Shown here piece after piece: positions 25,250-34,228 of a stretch of DNA of 48,934 nt. Made by a program: the position numbers and the translations under genes. The stretch is from Elusimicrobiota bacterium (GTDB lineage Bacteria > Elusimicrobiota > Elusimicrobia > Elusimicrobiales > Elusimicrobiaceae): the NCBI GenBank assembly GCA_029008615.1, contig JAQXJI010000024.1, positions 1-48,934 of the forward strand, read 5' to 3'. A model generated the notes under the pieces. The model did no database searches and was not told the origin of the DNA. It saw only the letters and a list, made by a program, of their open reading frames with translations. Each line of letters begins with the position of its first letter. Position 1 is the first letter of the stretch.

Positions 25250-25333
25250 GGTTAAGCAAAGCCTTATAATACGCCTTGCGTTGGGCTTAAAAGACTGACA
25301 ATGCAAGGCGTATTATAAGGCTTGGTTTAACCT
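25250..25333. repeat. 21-bp perfect inverted repeat
   Basis: AAGCCTTATAATACGCC (from 25259) and its complement ending at 25323 form a 21-bp perfect stem, extended by GGTTAA/TTAACC outside, with a 23-nt loop. A diverged, interrupted copy lies at 48461-48733, again directly after a copy of the dispersed repeat, and both are followed by CTAAG and GCTAGC. Confidence 0.75.
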
Positions 25334-25388
25334 AAGTCTGCTAGCAAAAATAACCCAACAACTCACTAGTAAAGATATAATTGCCAAC

Positions 25389-27428
25389 TCAAAATGGCCG
25401 CTTGTACTGTTTGCAAATCTTCCGCATCTGTTTTAAAAAGCTCCCCCCCTTATCATCAAACTCTATAGAGTGATTACAGCGGTAGCCGTTGCGCTGTTCC
25501 TCATAATGAATATGCTTCTTGCCCTTTGCGCCGTGGCCGCCTTTCTCGTGAGTGGTGTTCCTTAAACTGCATCTGTTGCCAAGGTCGATTTCTTCCTTTT
25601 TACCGCTAAGAAAAGCTTCATCTGCGCAAATCTTCTTTAAGATCCTTCTTGAAAATATATCTTTCAACTCAATATTATTCGGTTTCAAATCAACGCTTAT
25701 CTCAACTTCCGGCATATATCCGCCGCCTTTCTCATTCTTGAAAGCCTTGACAAAAGCCCCGTTCTCAGCCCCCGGCATTTTACTGTTAGAATACTGATTG
25801 CATTTATTATTTAAAAGTTCAAGTATTATCCTATAATTTCCGCTGAACCTGTAACCTAAAATATCTCTTATTGTCGTGCTGGAAGAATAAGGTATGCCTT
25901 GATGAGTCAAATACTCTTTCAAACGCTTTACAAAATCCCTAGACATTGATACGCGCCCATCCAAATCATTCAGCCTGATATCCCCGCAGGGGTCATTAGG
26001 CTGAGGATTTTGGCGACACGTTGCCGTATTCGAGGCGGAAGCTTCCCTTGCTCCGTATTTTGCGAAACTGCTTTCCCACGCGATTGACGAGGCGTTTAAA
26101 GTACACTCGGCGATTTCGTCATTTACGGGGAATTCCTCCACCGACGGGGAGGTTTCTTCCGGAGTTGAGACATAAGAATCAAAATTCCTCATTAAATTTT
26201 GTATAGGCGTAGGATAAATATAAGCATCATTTAAAGCGTATATAAAAAGCCCGAATCCCGCACATACGACTAAAAGCGGAGCCGCGGCCACCACTGCACC
26301 GGCCACCCCTGCACCGGCCGCGCCTTCGGCTGCATAAGGCAGAGCAAGCACCATTGCCCCCGCCAAATATGAGGCTCCATTTTCCCCGCCCGAACATATA
26401 AGGAAATTAGCGGCATTTGCAAACATATCCTCGCCGGAGCCAAGTTCATAAACGCGTGCCAAATCGCTTACCACGGTTACATAAAGGAGTTTTTCATTTT
26501 CTTTGTTAATATCAAACCCGCATACTGCTTTGCCCAACACTTCGGCAATATGAGCGCGATGTTCATTCCTAAGCCAAAATTTGCCTGCGGGGGCATTATC
26601 AATTTCTTCTCCCGTTGAAACATTCAATCTGTCTGCGGAGTAAAGAGCAACCGCCCTTGCCGCGGCAAAGCGTATGACTTCGTCATAAGAAGAACCCGTA
26701 TATTTGTAAATTTCGTTCAAACCTTGCTCGGGGCCGCCGCCGGGCAAACTTTCGGCGTAAAGCATAAAAGCCGAAGTTATGAAAGAAGGCGTTATATCTC
26801 TATGGTTCGCGGCGAGTTTAGCTATAAATTTGCTTATATCTTTTCTATTTTTAACTGCGTAATATATCTTAAGCAAAGCGTTTTTTTCTTCCTGATCTCT
26901 TGATTTCCCCAAAGGAATATTTTCAACCAAAGATAAATAATAGGCGGCTTCTTTTTCTTTAGCCTCCGTTTCCTGTACCCGCCGCTGTTGTTCAAGAGCG
27001 GAAAGCAGCCTTTCGCCATCGGTGCTACTCATTTTGTCGTCGCAAGGCACTCTGTTGCCTACTCTGTCAAAACATACTAGCCTTAATTTTTCAGAATACA
27101 TATAAGATATTGCGTTGACACTGGCGAAAAAGTTGTTAGTCTCATCAAAATCTTGGGCCACATAATTTGCTATTTGACTTACATAATATTGCTTCATAGT
27201 TATCCAAAAATCACGACTAGAAATTAAAGACTTATCACTTTTTATACACGAAACTATTTTTTTGTAACGCGCAGATAATTCCCAAATATCTCCTCTTGTC
27301 CATCTTAAATCTTTTGAGTTGTTTTTCATTTGTCGTACGTCGGCGCAGGTAAAAGCTGGCGCGGCCGAGGCGAAATTCGGCAGCAATAAAGCAAAAGATA
27401 AAAACAGAGAGAATATTTTTAAGTGCAT
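25389..27428 (-). CDS. Large secreted protein, unknown, with His-rich C-terminal domain
   Basis: A 679-residue protein I do not recognise. It starts with a signal peptide (MHLKIFSLFLSFALLLPNFASA); the ATG at 27428 has GGAGG before it, better than a start 19 codons earlier. Residues about 30-340 look helical. A strongly hydrophobic Ala/Gly/Val stretch in the middle (AGAAGAGVAGAVVAAAPLL to LFIYALNDAYIY) could cross a membrane. The last 100 residues are different: KGGHGAKGKKHIHYEEQ and YRCNHSIEF give a compact, basic, His-containing end reminiscent of nuclease-type toxin tails. No immunity-like gene follows. The toxin reading is inference only. Confidence 0.65.
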   Translation of the reverse strand: MHLKIFSLFLSFALLLPNFASAAPAFTCADVRQMKNNSKDLRWTRGDIWELSARYKKIVSCIKSDKSLISSRDFWITMKQYYVSQIANYVAQDFDETNNFFASVNAISYMYSEKLRLVCFDRVGNRVPCDDKMSSTDGERLLSALEQQRRVQETEAKEKEAAYYLSLVENIPLGKSRDQEEKNALLKIYYAVKNRKDISKFIAKLAANHRDITPSFITSAFMLYAESLPGGGPEQGLNEIYKYTGSSYDEVIRFAAARAVALYSADRLNVSTGEEIDNAPAGKFWLRNEHRAHIAEVLGKAVCGFDINKENEKLLYVTVVSDLARVYELGSGEDMFANAANFLICSGGENGASYLAGAMVLALPYAAEGAAGAGVAGAVVAAAPLLVVCAGFGLFIYALNDAYIYPTPIQNLMRNFDSYVSTPEETSPSVEEFPVNDEIAECTLNASSIAWESSFAKYGAREASASNTATCRQNPQPNDPCGDIRLNDLDGRVSMSRDFVKRLKEYLTHQGIPYSSSTTIRDILGYRFSGNYRIILELLNNKCNQYSNSKMPGAENGAFVKAFKNEKGGGYMPEVEISVDLKPNNIELKDIFSRRILKKICADEAFLSGKKEEIDLGNRCSLRNTTHEKGGHGAKGKKHIHYEEQRNGYRCNHSIEFDDKGGSFLKQMRKICKQYKRPF

Positions 27429-27456
27429 AAGAACCTCCGATAGGTTTGCCCTCAAT

Positions 27457-27485
27457 ATTATATTCTTTTCTTTCCGGGCGGGCAA
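27457..27485 (-). promoter_or_regulatory. Promoter of the large secreted protein gene
   Basis: Minus strand: TTGCCC, a 17-nt spacer and TATAAT (27462-27457), 28 bases before the ATG with GGAGG between. Confidence 0.7.
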
Positions 27486-27596
27486 GGGCCTTTGGCCCCA
27501 GATTTAAAAAGGTCTTTTGTCCCATAAAGACAAAAAACGGCGCGGCAAATTAAAGCCTTGTTTAAAGAAGTGAAAAATATTATCATTTATGTAATT

Positions 27597-28451
27597 ATGA
27601 AAAAGTATATCTTCTCCTTGGCTGCGTTTATAGTATTGTATATCGGCGCAATGTACTTTGTGCAGGAAAACACCTCTATCAAGCCGGCGGGCCAGCCCAA
27701 AGCCGGAATGAGCGATTTTTTTGCAGAACTCAAACAGCCTTCATCAACAGCTGTTGCCCAGGCCGAAACTCAGCACATTATGACCCCGCAGGAAGAAGAA
27801 GCCCTTAAACTTAAAGCCGAGCGGGAACGCTTGGCGCGCGAACAGGCCCAAGCCGAAGCCGCCCGCTTAAAAGCGGAAACGGAAAAACGCGATGCGCTTT
27901 TTGCGTCAAAAGGTTTGGTTAATGCGGAAAGCCTCCCCGTAAAATTATTTCTTGATATCCGTTACGCTACGGAAAACAACTTCGCCGGGCAAAAAATGTA
28001 TACTTCCGATAAATGCTATCTTCAGCAAGACGCGGCAGAAGCTTTGGCTAAGGCCGCACAATACGCCGCGCAGGAAGATTCCCCTTTTTATCTTTGCCTT
28101 TACGATTGTTACAGGCCGCTTTCCGCCCAAAAAACTATGTGGGATATACACCCGGTTCCGGGCCAAGTCGCAAATCCAAAGACAGGCTCCAACCATAACA
28201 GAGGTACCGCCATTGATTTAGGGCCTTGCGACGCAAACGGCTACCCGCTTGAAGTTCCTACGCAATTTGACGATTTCTCCGAACAAGCCTACGCTTACGC
28301 AAGGGAAGGCGTCAGCCCCGCCGCCCAAAATAACCGCGCCGCACTGCAAAAAGTAATGAGAAAGGCCGGCTTCACCACAATTAGGAAAGAATGGTGGCAC
28401 TTCAACTATAAAAACGCGAATAAATACCCCATAGTGGATTTGGAATTTTAA
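27597..28451 (+). CDS. Membrane-anchored D-alanyl-D-alanine dipeptidase (VanX/DdpX type)
   Basis: A 284-residue peptidase of family M15D. An N-terminal helix (residues 4-22) anchors it in the inner membrane, a Glu/Ala-rich coiled segment follows (about 65-105), and the catalytic domain has LYDCYRPLSAQ, the zinc motif SNHNRGTAIDLG and EWWHFNY with the catalytic Glu and third zinc ligand. The enzyme cleaves D-Ala-D-Ala. With no van genes nearby, a role in recycling or limiting cell-wall dipeptide is more likely than vancomycin resistance. I start it at ATG 27597; an upstream TTG would add 13 residues. No good ribosome binding site is seen. Confidence 0.88.
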   Translation: MKKYIFSLAAFIVLYIGAMYFVQENTSIKPAGQPKAGMSDFFAELKQPSSTAVAQAETQHIMTPQEEEALKLKAERERLAREQAQAEAARLKAETEKRDALFASKGLVNAESLPVKLFLDIRYATENNFAGQKMYTSDKCYLQQDAAEALAKAAQYAAQEDSPFYLCLYDCYRPLSAQKTMWDIHPVPGQVANPKTGSNHNRGTAIDLGPCDANGYPLEVPTQFDDFSEQAYAYAREGVSPAAQNNRAALQKVMRKAGFTTIRKEWWHFNYKNANKYPIVDLEF

Positions 28452-28582
28452 AAAAGCGTTTTGTCATTCTTTAAACCCAACAATATAATTTTTAACTTTG
28501 AAGCAAGCAGAATCATACCATGCATTAAACGCACTCTGCCAAAAAATCAACTTAAACAACGCCCGCACCATTCTTAATTTAC

Positions 28583-28588
28583 TATAAT
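28583..28588 (+). promoter_or_regulatory. -10 box of glyQ (leaderless arrangement)
   Basis: A perfect TATAAT ends seven bases before the glyQ ATG. There is no ribosome binding site in between and no clear -35 box. Confidence 0.55.
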
Positions 28589-28595
28589 TATATAT

Positions 28596-29456
28596 ATGAA
28601 TTTCCAAGATATTATACACGAACTCCAAACCTATTGGAAGAAACAAGGCTGTATAGTTATACAACCTTATGACGTTGAAAAGGGCGCGGGCACTTTCAAC
28701 CCCGCAACCTTCTTCGGCTCGCTTACAAGCAAACCGACAAAAGCCTGTTATGTAGAACCCTGCAGAAGGCCCGCAGACGGCAGATACGGGGAAAACCCAA
28801 ACAGACTCGGCAAATATTATCAGTTTCAAGTAATACTCAAACCCGCGCCGGAAAATGTGCAGGAACTCTACTTAAATTCTTTAAAAGCCATCGGCTTAGA
28901 CCCTAAAATTCACGACGTGCGTTGGATTGAAGACGATTGGCAATCCCCCACACTCGGAGCAAGCGGAGTAGGTTGGGAAATTTGGCTTGACGGTATGGAA
29001 ATCACCCAGTTTACATACTTCCAAATTATGGCCGGCAATACTTTAAAACCCATTACGGCGGAAATAACTTACGGGCTTGAGCGCATTGCGATGTACTGCC
29101 AAAAGAAAGATACCATTTTTGACATTATGTGGAATGACGACACCACCTACGGCGAACTCGTAAAAGAGAGCGAAAAGCAATTTTCCCACTATAATTTTGA
29201 AGAAGCCGACGTGGAAAATTTAAGGCGTTACGTTCTGGAAAACGAAGAAGAATGCAAAAAACTTTGCAAGAAAGGGCTTTATCTGCCGGCTTACGACTGC
29301 GCGATGAAAGTTTCCCACTACTTCAACACATTGGAAGCACGCGGGGCGATTTCCGTTTCGGACAGAACAAATATCATAGCCAAAATCAGAGGCTTGGCAA
29401 AACTTTGCGCCGCGGAATACATCAAAGCCAACGAGCCTAAGGAAGAAAATTTATGA
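28596..29456 (+). CDS. glyQ: Glycyl-tRNA synthetase alpha subunit
   Basis: A 286-residue catalytic alpha subunit of the alpha2-beta2 glycyl-tRNA synthetase. [47 protein letters not shown] and the core [20 protein letters not shown] are diagnostic. It overlaps glyS by ATGA. The message appears leaderless, with TATAAT seven bases before the ATG. Confidence 0.97.
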   Translation: MNFQDIIHELQTYWKKQGCIVIQPYDVEKGAGTFNPATFFGSLTSKPTKACYVEPCRRPADGRYGENPNRLGKYYQFQVILKPAPENVQELYLNSLKAIGLDPKIHDVRWIEDDWQSPTLGASGVGWEIWLDGMEITQFTYFQIMAGNTLKPITAEITYGLERIAMYCQKKDTIFDIMWNDDTTYGELVKESEKQFSHYNFEEADVENLRRYVLENEEECKKLCKKGLYLPAYDCAMKVSHYFNTLEARGAISVSDRTNIIAKIRGLAKLCAAEYIKANEPKEENL

Positions 29457-31537
29457 ACAACGCACTTTTAGAAATTGGAACAGAACATCTGCCGGCCCGT
29501 TTTTTACTGCCGACTTTAGAACAGCTTAAAAACAACGCCGCCGAAATTTTGCGGGAGCACAGGCTTAAATACGTAAGCCTGCGAACTTTCGGCACATACA
29601 GAAAATTAGTCTTGGAAATAAAAGATTTGGCTTCCGTATCGGAAGACATCCAAAAAGAAGTCAAAGGGCCACCGGCGAAACTTTTAAAAGACGCCGAAGG
29701 CAATTATACCCCCCAAGCCGCGGGTTTCGCCGCTAGAAACGGCATTCAACCCGCCCAACTTGTTACGGTGGAAACGGAAAAAGGCCCTTTTATTTATGCG
29801 AAAGTGAAAATCAAAGGCGAAAAAACTCAAAAACTTTTGCCGGGTATTTTTACGGAAATCATAAAAAGTTTGAACTTCCCCAAAAATATGGTTTGGGAAG
29901 ACAGCGGCTTTCACTTCGCCCGCCCGATAAGGAGCATTTTGGCGCTTTACGGGGATAAAGTGGTGAAATTTGAAATCGCGGGCGTAAAATCCAACCGCTT
30001 TACTTATCCGCTGATATCCTTCGGCAGGAAACCTATAAAAATCAATACGCCGCAGGACTATACTGAAACCTTAAAAAATCAGCCTCAGCCGATACTCGCA
30101 GATATCGAAGAGAGAAAAACGGCTTTGATAAAAACCGTACAATCTTGCGCCAAAGCTTTGGGCTATAAAGCCGATTTGGACGAATCTTTGCTGACGGAAA
30201 CGCTTTCTTTTACGGAACACCCGGTAGCTTTAAGCGGCGATTTGGACATAAAATTTCTAACTCTGCCGCGCGAACTTATCACAACCGTGCTTAAAACGCA
30301 GTTAAGAATGTTCCCCGTACTTAACGACGCGGATGAACTTCAGCCGCATTTTATAGCGGTGCGCGACGGTATAAGCGTAAACCAAGATGAAGTAAGAAAC
30401 GGTTTTAAAAACGTTATGACCGCCCGCCTTACCGACGCGGTATTCTTCTACGAAAACGACCTTAAAACAGGTTTGGACGCTATGCGCGAAAAGCTTTCCA
30501 CCGTCAATTTTATAGACGGTATGGGCAATATGCTTGAAAAGACCGAAAGGGTGGAAAAACTTTCCGAACAAATCGCTCAAGCCTTAAATTTAACCTCCGA
30601 ACAAAAATCCGCCGTTAAGGAAGCGGCGCATTACGCTTATGCGGATTTAACCGGCGGAGTGGTTTACGAGTTCAGCGAACTTCAAGGATATATGGGCGGC
30701 GTTTACGCCGAAAAGACCGGCAAAAACAAACAAGCCGCAAAAGCCATAGGGGAATTTTACTATCCGCTTACGGCTTCTTCCGCTCTGCCTTCGACTTTGG
30801 AAGGAGCGGTAGTTTCCCTGGCGGGTAAAATCGATTCCTTGGCTGCGAACTTCGCTATGGGGCAAATCCCCAGCGGAAGCGAAGACCCTTACGCTTTAAG
30901 GCGTCAGGCTATGGGCGCGGTAAGGATAATGGCGGAGAACAATTTTAATCTTTCCGTTAAAGAAATTATAGCCAAAGCAAATTCGCTCCTGCCCAAAGCA
31001 AACGAGCATACCGCAGAACTGGAAAACTTCCTTTGGCAGCGTCTTGCCAACATTTTGGAAACGAACGGCTCCTCCGCGGACGAAATAGCCGCGCTTGAAG
31101 ACGTTTCCAAAACGCCGGCAAAAATTATCGCCGCCGCGGAAGCTTTGAAAGAATCCAGAAGCGGAGAAAGCTTGGTAAGCGTAGGGCAATCGGCAAAACG
31201 CGTGGGCAATATCTTAAAGAAAGCCGGCGTTAAAGAAACCGGATCGATAAACCCCGCATTGTTTGAACAGCCGGAAGAAAACGCCTTATTTAAGGCTTTA
31301 GAGGATATTCAAAATCAAATAAAGCCGGATTTGGGCTTGGAAACCAAAGAAGCTTACTGTGCAATTTTAAAGGCTTTATCAGCTTTTGAGTTGCCTCTTA
31401 ACAACTTCTTTGATAAAGTAATGGTAAACGCCGAAAACGCGGCGGTCAAAAACAACCGTATAAATCTGCTCAGCGCGATTTATAAAGTTTTAACCGGCTC
31501 CGCGGCGGATATAAGCAAACTGCAAAAGAGAGGGTAA
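29453..31537 (+). CDS. glyS: Glycyl-tRNA synthetase beta subunit
   Basis: A 694-residue beta subunit that binds tRNA(Gly) and works with GlyQ. The start [21 protein letters not shown], the [20 protein letters not shown] core, [19 protein letters not shown] (HD-like region) and [11 protein letters not shown] are typical, as is the length. It overlaps glyQ by four bases, and a prepilin gene begins one base after its stop, so all three share a message. Confidence 0.97.
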   Translation: MNNALLEIGTEHLPARFLLPTLEQLKNNAAEILREHRLKYVSLRTFGTYRKLVLEIKDLASVSEDIQKEVKGPPAKLLKDAEGNYTPQAAGFAARNGIQPAQLVTVETEKGPFIYAKVKIKGEKTQKLLPGIFTEIIKSLNFPKNMVWEDSGFHFARPIRSILALYGDKVVKFEIAGVKSNRFTYPLISFGRKPIKINTPQDYTETLKNQPQPILADIEERKTALIKTVQSCAKALGYKADLDESLLTETLSFTEHPVALSGDLDIKFLTLPRELITTVLKTQLRMFPVLNDADELQPHFIAVRDGISVNQDEVRNGFKNVMTARLTDAVFFYENDLKTGLDAMREKLSTVNFIDGMGNMLEKTERVEKLSEQIAQALNLTSEQKSAVKEAAHYAYADLTGGVVYEFSELQGYMGGVYAEKTGKNKQAAKAIGEFYYPLTASSALPSTLEGAVVSLAGKIDSLAANFAMGQIPSGSEDPYALRRQAMGAVRIMAENNFNLSVKEIIAKANSLLPKANEHTAELENFLWQRLANILETNGSSADEIAALEDVSKTPAKIIAAAEALKESRSGESLVSVGQSAKRVGNILKKAGVKETGSINPALFEQPEENALFKALEDIQNQIKPDLGLETKEAYCAILKALSAFELPLNNFFDKVMVNAENAAVKNNRINLLSAIYKVLTGSAADISKLQKRG

Positions 31538-31538
31538 T

Positions 31539-32003
31539 ATGGCAAAATTAAACAAAAAAGGTATGACTCTTCTGGAAGTTATGGTAGTTGTTCTTTTGAT
31601 AGCGGGTTTGGCCTCTATGGCTTATCCTTCATTTTTAACTTCGGTCGAGAAAGGCAAAGCGCTTGAAGCTATAAGAGTAGTTTCCCATACGGTCGCCGCA
31701 CAAAGGCAATATTATGAAGAAAACGAATCCTACGCAGCGGCTTTCCCGGATTTAGCTTTTGACATCACGGGCAAAAACGTGAGCGTAAGCGGCTCTACGG
31801 CAACTACGGAAAACTTTACTTACACATTGGGTGAGAGTTCCGCTACGGCCTCCCATAAGGCCGGTTCTTCCTACACTTACACGATAACCGGCAATTATAC
31901 CGACGATTACCTTACCTGCACTGTGGGCGAAAACGCCAACAACGATAAAAAAATCTGTTCCACTTTAGGCAAGCAAAACGGCAACGCTTACAGAATAGAG
32001 TAA
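31539..32003 (+). CDS. Type IV pilin-like protein
   Basis: A 154-residue prepilin. The short basic leader MAKLNKKG is followed by the methylated N-terminal motif MTLLEVMVVVLLIAGLASMA, with cleavage expected between Gly8 and Met9 and Glu at +5. The C-terminal part has two cysteines (TCTVGEN and KICST) that may close the usual pilin D-loop. It resembles major or minor pilins and type II secretion pseudopilins. It follows glyS by one base and ends at a strong terminator, so it is co-transcribed with the tRNA synthetase. No assembly genes are nearby. Confidence 0.9.
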   Translation: MAKLNKKGMTLLEVMVVVLLIAGLASMAYPSFLTSVEKGKALEAIRVVSHTVAAQRQYYEENESYAAAFPDLAFDITGKNVSVSGSTATTENFTYTLGESSATASHKAGSSYTYTITGNYTDDYLTCTVGENANNDKKICSTLGKQNGNAYRIE

Positions 32004-32020
32004 GTAAAAATCATTTAACA

Positions 32021-32053
32021 AAACTCCCCGTTTTTTAAGCGGGGAGTTTTTTA
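32021..32053 (+). terminator. Terminator after the pilin gene
   Basis: ACTCCCCG and CGGGGAGT form an 8-bp stem followed by TTTTTT. Confidence 0.85.
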
Positions 32054-32054
32054 T

Positions 32055-32103
32055 TTGTATCTAAGAAAAACACCGGTTAAGCCGTTGGTTTTCTTAGATA
32101 CAA
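32055..32103. repeat. 15-bp perfect inverted repeat between convergent genes
   Basis: TTGTATCTAAGAAAA (32055-32069) pairs with TTTTCTTAGATACAA (32089-32103). The 19-nt loop holds CCGG..CCG. It lies between the terminators of the pilin gene and asnS, so it is not needed as a terminator. Confidence 0.7.
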
Positions 32104-32106
32104 TAA

Positions 32107-32133
32107 AGGCGGAGATTTTATATCCCCGCCTTC
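32107..32133 (-). terminator. Terminator after asnS
   Basis: Minus strand: AAGGCGGGGAT and ATCTCCGCCTT form a stem with one mismatch, followed by TATTG. Moderately convincing. Confidence 0.6.
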
Positions 32134-32157
32134 ATTAAAACATAACACCTTAAAAGC

Positions 32158-33453
32158 TTACGGTTTTATCCTGTCCATAAGCCTCGGGAAAGGTATCGTT
32201 TCCCTAACGTGCGGCAAGCCGCATATCCACGCCACGGCCCTCTCTATGCCCATACCGAAGCCGCTGTGAGGTACGCTTCCGTATTTGCGCAAATCAAGGT
32301 ACCAATCAAAGGCGCTTTCTTCAAGGCCTTGCTCGTGTATGCGTTTTATAAGAGTGTCATAATCCTCTTCCCTTTGACTGCCGCCGATAATTTCCCCATA
32401 GCCTTCGGGGCCGATTACGTCTACGGCCAAAGCCAGTTTTTCGTCCTTGGGGTCGCGCTTCATATAAAAAGCTTTTATCGCCGCGGGATAGCGGTGTATC
32501 ATTACCGGGCGGTCAAAGTTCTTGGATATAATTGTTTCCTCGTCGCCGCCGATGTCGCCGCCCCATTCCGTCGGGTTGCCGTTTTTATTTAAAATTTCAA
32601 TGGCTTCCGTATAAGAAATGCGCGGGAAAGGTTTTTTGATATTCTCAAGTTTGCTGATGTCGCGGCCCAAAACTTCAAGTTCGGCGCGGCGGTTTTTTAA
32701 GACCTTTTCAACTATATAGCAGATAAAATCTTCCGCCAAATCCATATTGTCGTCCAAATCGTTGAAGGCGACTTCCGGCTCCACCATCCAAAACTCGGTA
32801 AGGTGGCGGCGCGTTTTTGATTTTTCCGCTCTGAAAGTAGGCCCGAAGCAGTAAATTTTGCCCAAGGCCATAGCGGAAGCTTCCCCGTAAAGCTGACCGC
32901 TTTGGGAAAGCAAAGCCTTTTGCCCGAAGTAATCGGTTTCAAAAAGGGTGCTTGTCCCCTCGCAGGCCGCCGGGGTTAAAATAGGCGAATCCACCAAAGT
33001 AAAACCGTTGTTTTTAAAATATTCGCGTATGGCAAAAATAATTTCGTCCCTGATTTTAAGTATGGCTACCTGCCTGCTTGAGCGCAGCCACAAATGGCGG
33101 TTGTCCATTAAAAAAGCCGTGCCGTGTTCCTTGGGAGAAATGGGGTAATCTTTAGCCATTTGCAAAACTTTTATATCTTTAACGCCAAGTTCAAAGCCGA
33201 GCGGAGAGCGTTTATCTTCCCTTACCGTGCCGGTAACTTCTATTGAAGATTCCTGTGTAATTTTATCGGCCAGTTCAAAAACTTCCGCGGTAACGTCGCC
33301 TTTAAAAACGACGCATTGTATAATGCCGCTGCCGTCGCGCAACTGTAAAAAGTGCAATTTTCCGCTTGAACGTTTATTGTAAAGCCAACCCTTTAAAGTT
33401 ATTTCTTGGCCGACGTATCCGCCGACGTCCTCAACGCGAATTTTATGTAACAT
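32158..33453 (-). CDS. asnS: Asparaginyl-tRNA synthetase
   Basis: A 431-residue class IIb synthetase. The N-terminal OB-fold anticodon domain ([22 protein letters not shown]) precedes the catalytic core with [14 protein letters not shown] (motif 2 region) and [15 protein letters not shown] followed by IPFPR (motif 3). These features and length favour AsnRS, although archaeal-type AspRS is close. The gene is alone, has GAGGT before the ATG, and an extended -10 TGCTAAAAT upstream (33492-33500). Confidence 0.93.
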   Translation of the reverse strand: MLHKIRVEDVGGYVGQEITLKGWLYNKRSSGKLHFLQLRDGSGIIQCVVFKGDVTAEVFELADKITQESSIEVTGTVREDKRSPLGFELGVKDIKVLQMAKDYPISPKEHGTAFLMDNRHLWLRSSRQVAILKIRDEIIFAIREYFKNNGFTLVDSPILTPAACEGTSTLFETDYFGQKALLSQSGQLYGEASAMALGKIYCFGPTFRAEKSKTRRHLTEFWMVEPEVAFNDLDDNMDLAEDFICYIVEKVLKNRRAELEVLGRDISKLENIKKPFPRISYTEAIEILNKNGNPTEWGGDIGGDEETIISKNFDRPVMIHRYPAAIKAFYMKRDPKDEKLALAVDVIGPEGYGEIIGGSQREEDYDTLIKRIHEQGLEESAFDWYLDLRKYGSVPHSGFGMGIERAVAWICGLPHVRETIPFPRLMDRIKP

Positions 33454-33491
33454 AAGTTTTACCTCGTAAATATACTTCGTCTATATATTAA

Positions 33492-33500
33492 ATTTTAGCA
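33492..33500 (-). promoter_or_regulatory. Extended -10 of asnS
   Basis: Minus strand TGCTAAAAT, the same extended -10 form (TTGCTANAAT) seen before the ECF sigma gene, the structured RNA and the ankyrin gene. Confidence 0.55.
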
Positions 33501-33538
33501 AAATAAATAAGGCCGGGCTATATGCCGGCCGTTAAATC

Positions 33539-33614
33539 TGGTGGACGTGATGGGAGTCGAACCCACGACCTCCTCGTTGCGAACGAGGCGCTCTCCCAAC
33601 TGAGCTACACGCCC
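33539..33614 (-). tRNA. tRNA-Ala (anticodon CGC)
   Basis: A complete cloverleaf with encoded CCA. Acceptor GGGCGTG pairs with CACGTCC, giving the G3-U70 identity pair of alanine tRNAs. The anticodon arm is CCTCG-TTCGCAA-CGAGG with anticodon CGC. Upstream on the minus strand TGTTATAAT (33629-33637) is its extended -10 box. Confidence 0.97.
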
Positions 33615-33678
33615 TTGAACTTTTAATTATTATAACATTTTTCGATAAGATATTAAAAGTTTTTTGATAAAAATAAAT

Positions 33679-33687
33679 TGCTATAAT
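33679..33687 (+). promoter_or_regulatory. Extended -10 of the ECF sigma operon
   Basis: TGCTATAAT is an ideal extended -10, about 50 bases before the sigma start. A TTTTTTGATAAA stretch lies at the -35 distance, without a clean TTGACA. Confidence 0.6.
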
Positions 33688-33736
33688 TTTTTTGTGATAC
33701 TTTTCCCCCTCAAGCATATACAGGGTGGAGGCCGAT

Positions 33737-34228
33737 ATGAACTTTGAAGAAGTTTACAACTCCTATTTCGGACGGATATATTCTTATATAAGGGCCAGGG
33801 TTTCCAACGAAACCGCGGCCGACGACATCTGTTCCGACATTTGGGAAACGGTATTTGAAAAACAAAACGCTTACGATGAAACCAAAGGCAATATCGAACA
33901 ATGGCTGTTCACGATAGCCAGAAACAAAGTAAACGCCTATTTCCGTCTTTATTATATAAGAAATATATTTTCCTTAACCGATAAAGAAGAGATTTTGCCT
34001 TCGGGCGAAAGCGTAAACGAAGAACTTGATAAACAGGAAGACGTAAAACAGTTAAACGCGGCGTTAAGCGCGCTTAACGCGAAAGAGCGGGATTTGATTT
34101 CGCTCAAGTTTTTCTCTTCTATGACTAACAGGGAAATATCCGCGGTATCTTCCCTCAGCGAGAGTAATGTCGGCACCATATTAAACAGAGCAATGCAAAA
34201 AGTAAGAACTATATTGGAGGATTTATGA
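33737..34228 (+). CDS. ECF-type RNA polymerase sigma factor
   Basis: A 163-residue sigma-70 family protein with only regions 2 and 4. Region 2 is visible as YSYIRARVSNETAADDICSDIWETVF and QWLFTIARNKVNAYFR. Region 4 is ALNAKERDLISLKFFSSMTNREISAV with SESNVGTILNRAMQKVR as the DNA-binding helix-turn-helix. The ATG at 33737 has GGAGG just before it. It overlaps the membrane VWA gene by four bases; sigma genes in such pairs are normally restrained by the partner, which here has an N-terminal segment and one membrane helix like an anti-sigma factor. Confidence 0.92.
   Translation: MNFEEVYNSYFGRIYSYIRARVSNETAADDICSDIWETVFEKQNAYDETKGNIEQWLFTIARNKVNAYFRLYYIRNIFSLTDKEEILPSGESVNEELDKQEDVKQLNAALSALNAKERDLISLKFFSSMTNREISAVSSLSESNVGTILNRAMQKVRTILEDL

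Larger units (their letters stand above)
24600..25388. other. Gene-free, palindrome-rich region
   Basis: Nearly 800 bases without a credible gene. It contains, from left to right, sequence shared with 37-80, a nested palindrome (24722-24878), a block shared with 193-232, a dispersed palindromic repeat (25129-25246) and a 21-bp perfect inverted repeat (25250-25333). A short frame inside the repeats has no ribosome binding site and is not called. Confidence 0.6.

Noticed and set aside
25106-25306. A 66-codon frame in the gene-free repeat region, and similar frames at 337-522 and 48496-48717
   Set aside because: They cross dispersed palindromic repeats, lack ribosome binding sites and are similar to each other only because the DNA repeats are.
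27597-28451. VanX-type dipeptidase as evidence of vancomycin resistance
   Set aside because: No vanH, ligase or vanRS genes are nearby, and the organism appears Gram-negative; a cell-wall recycling role fits better.
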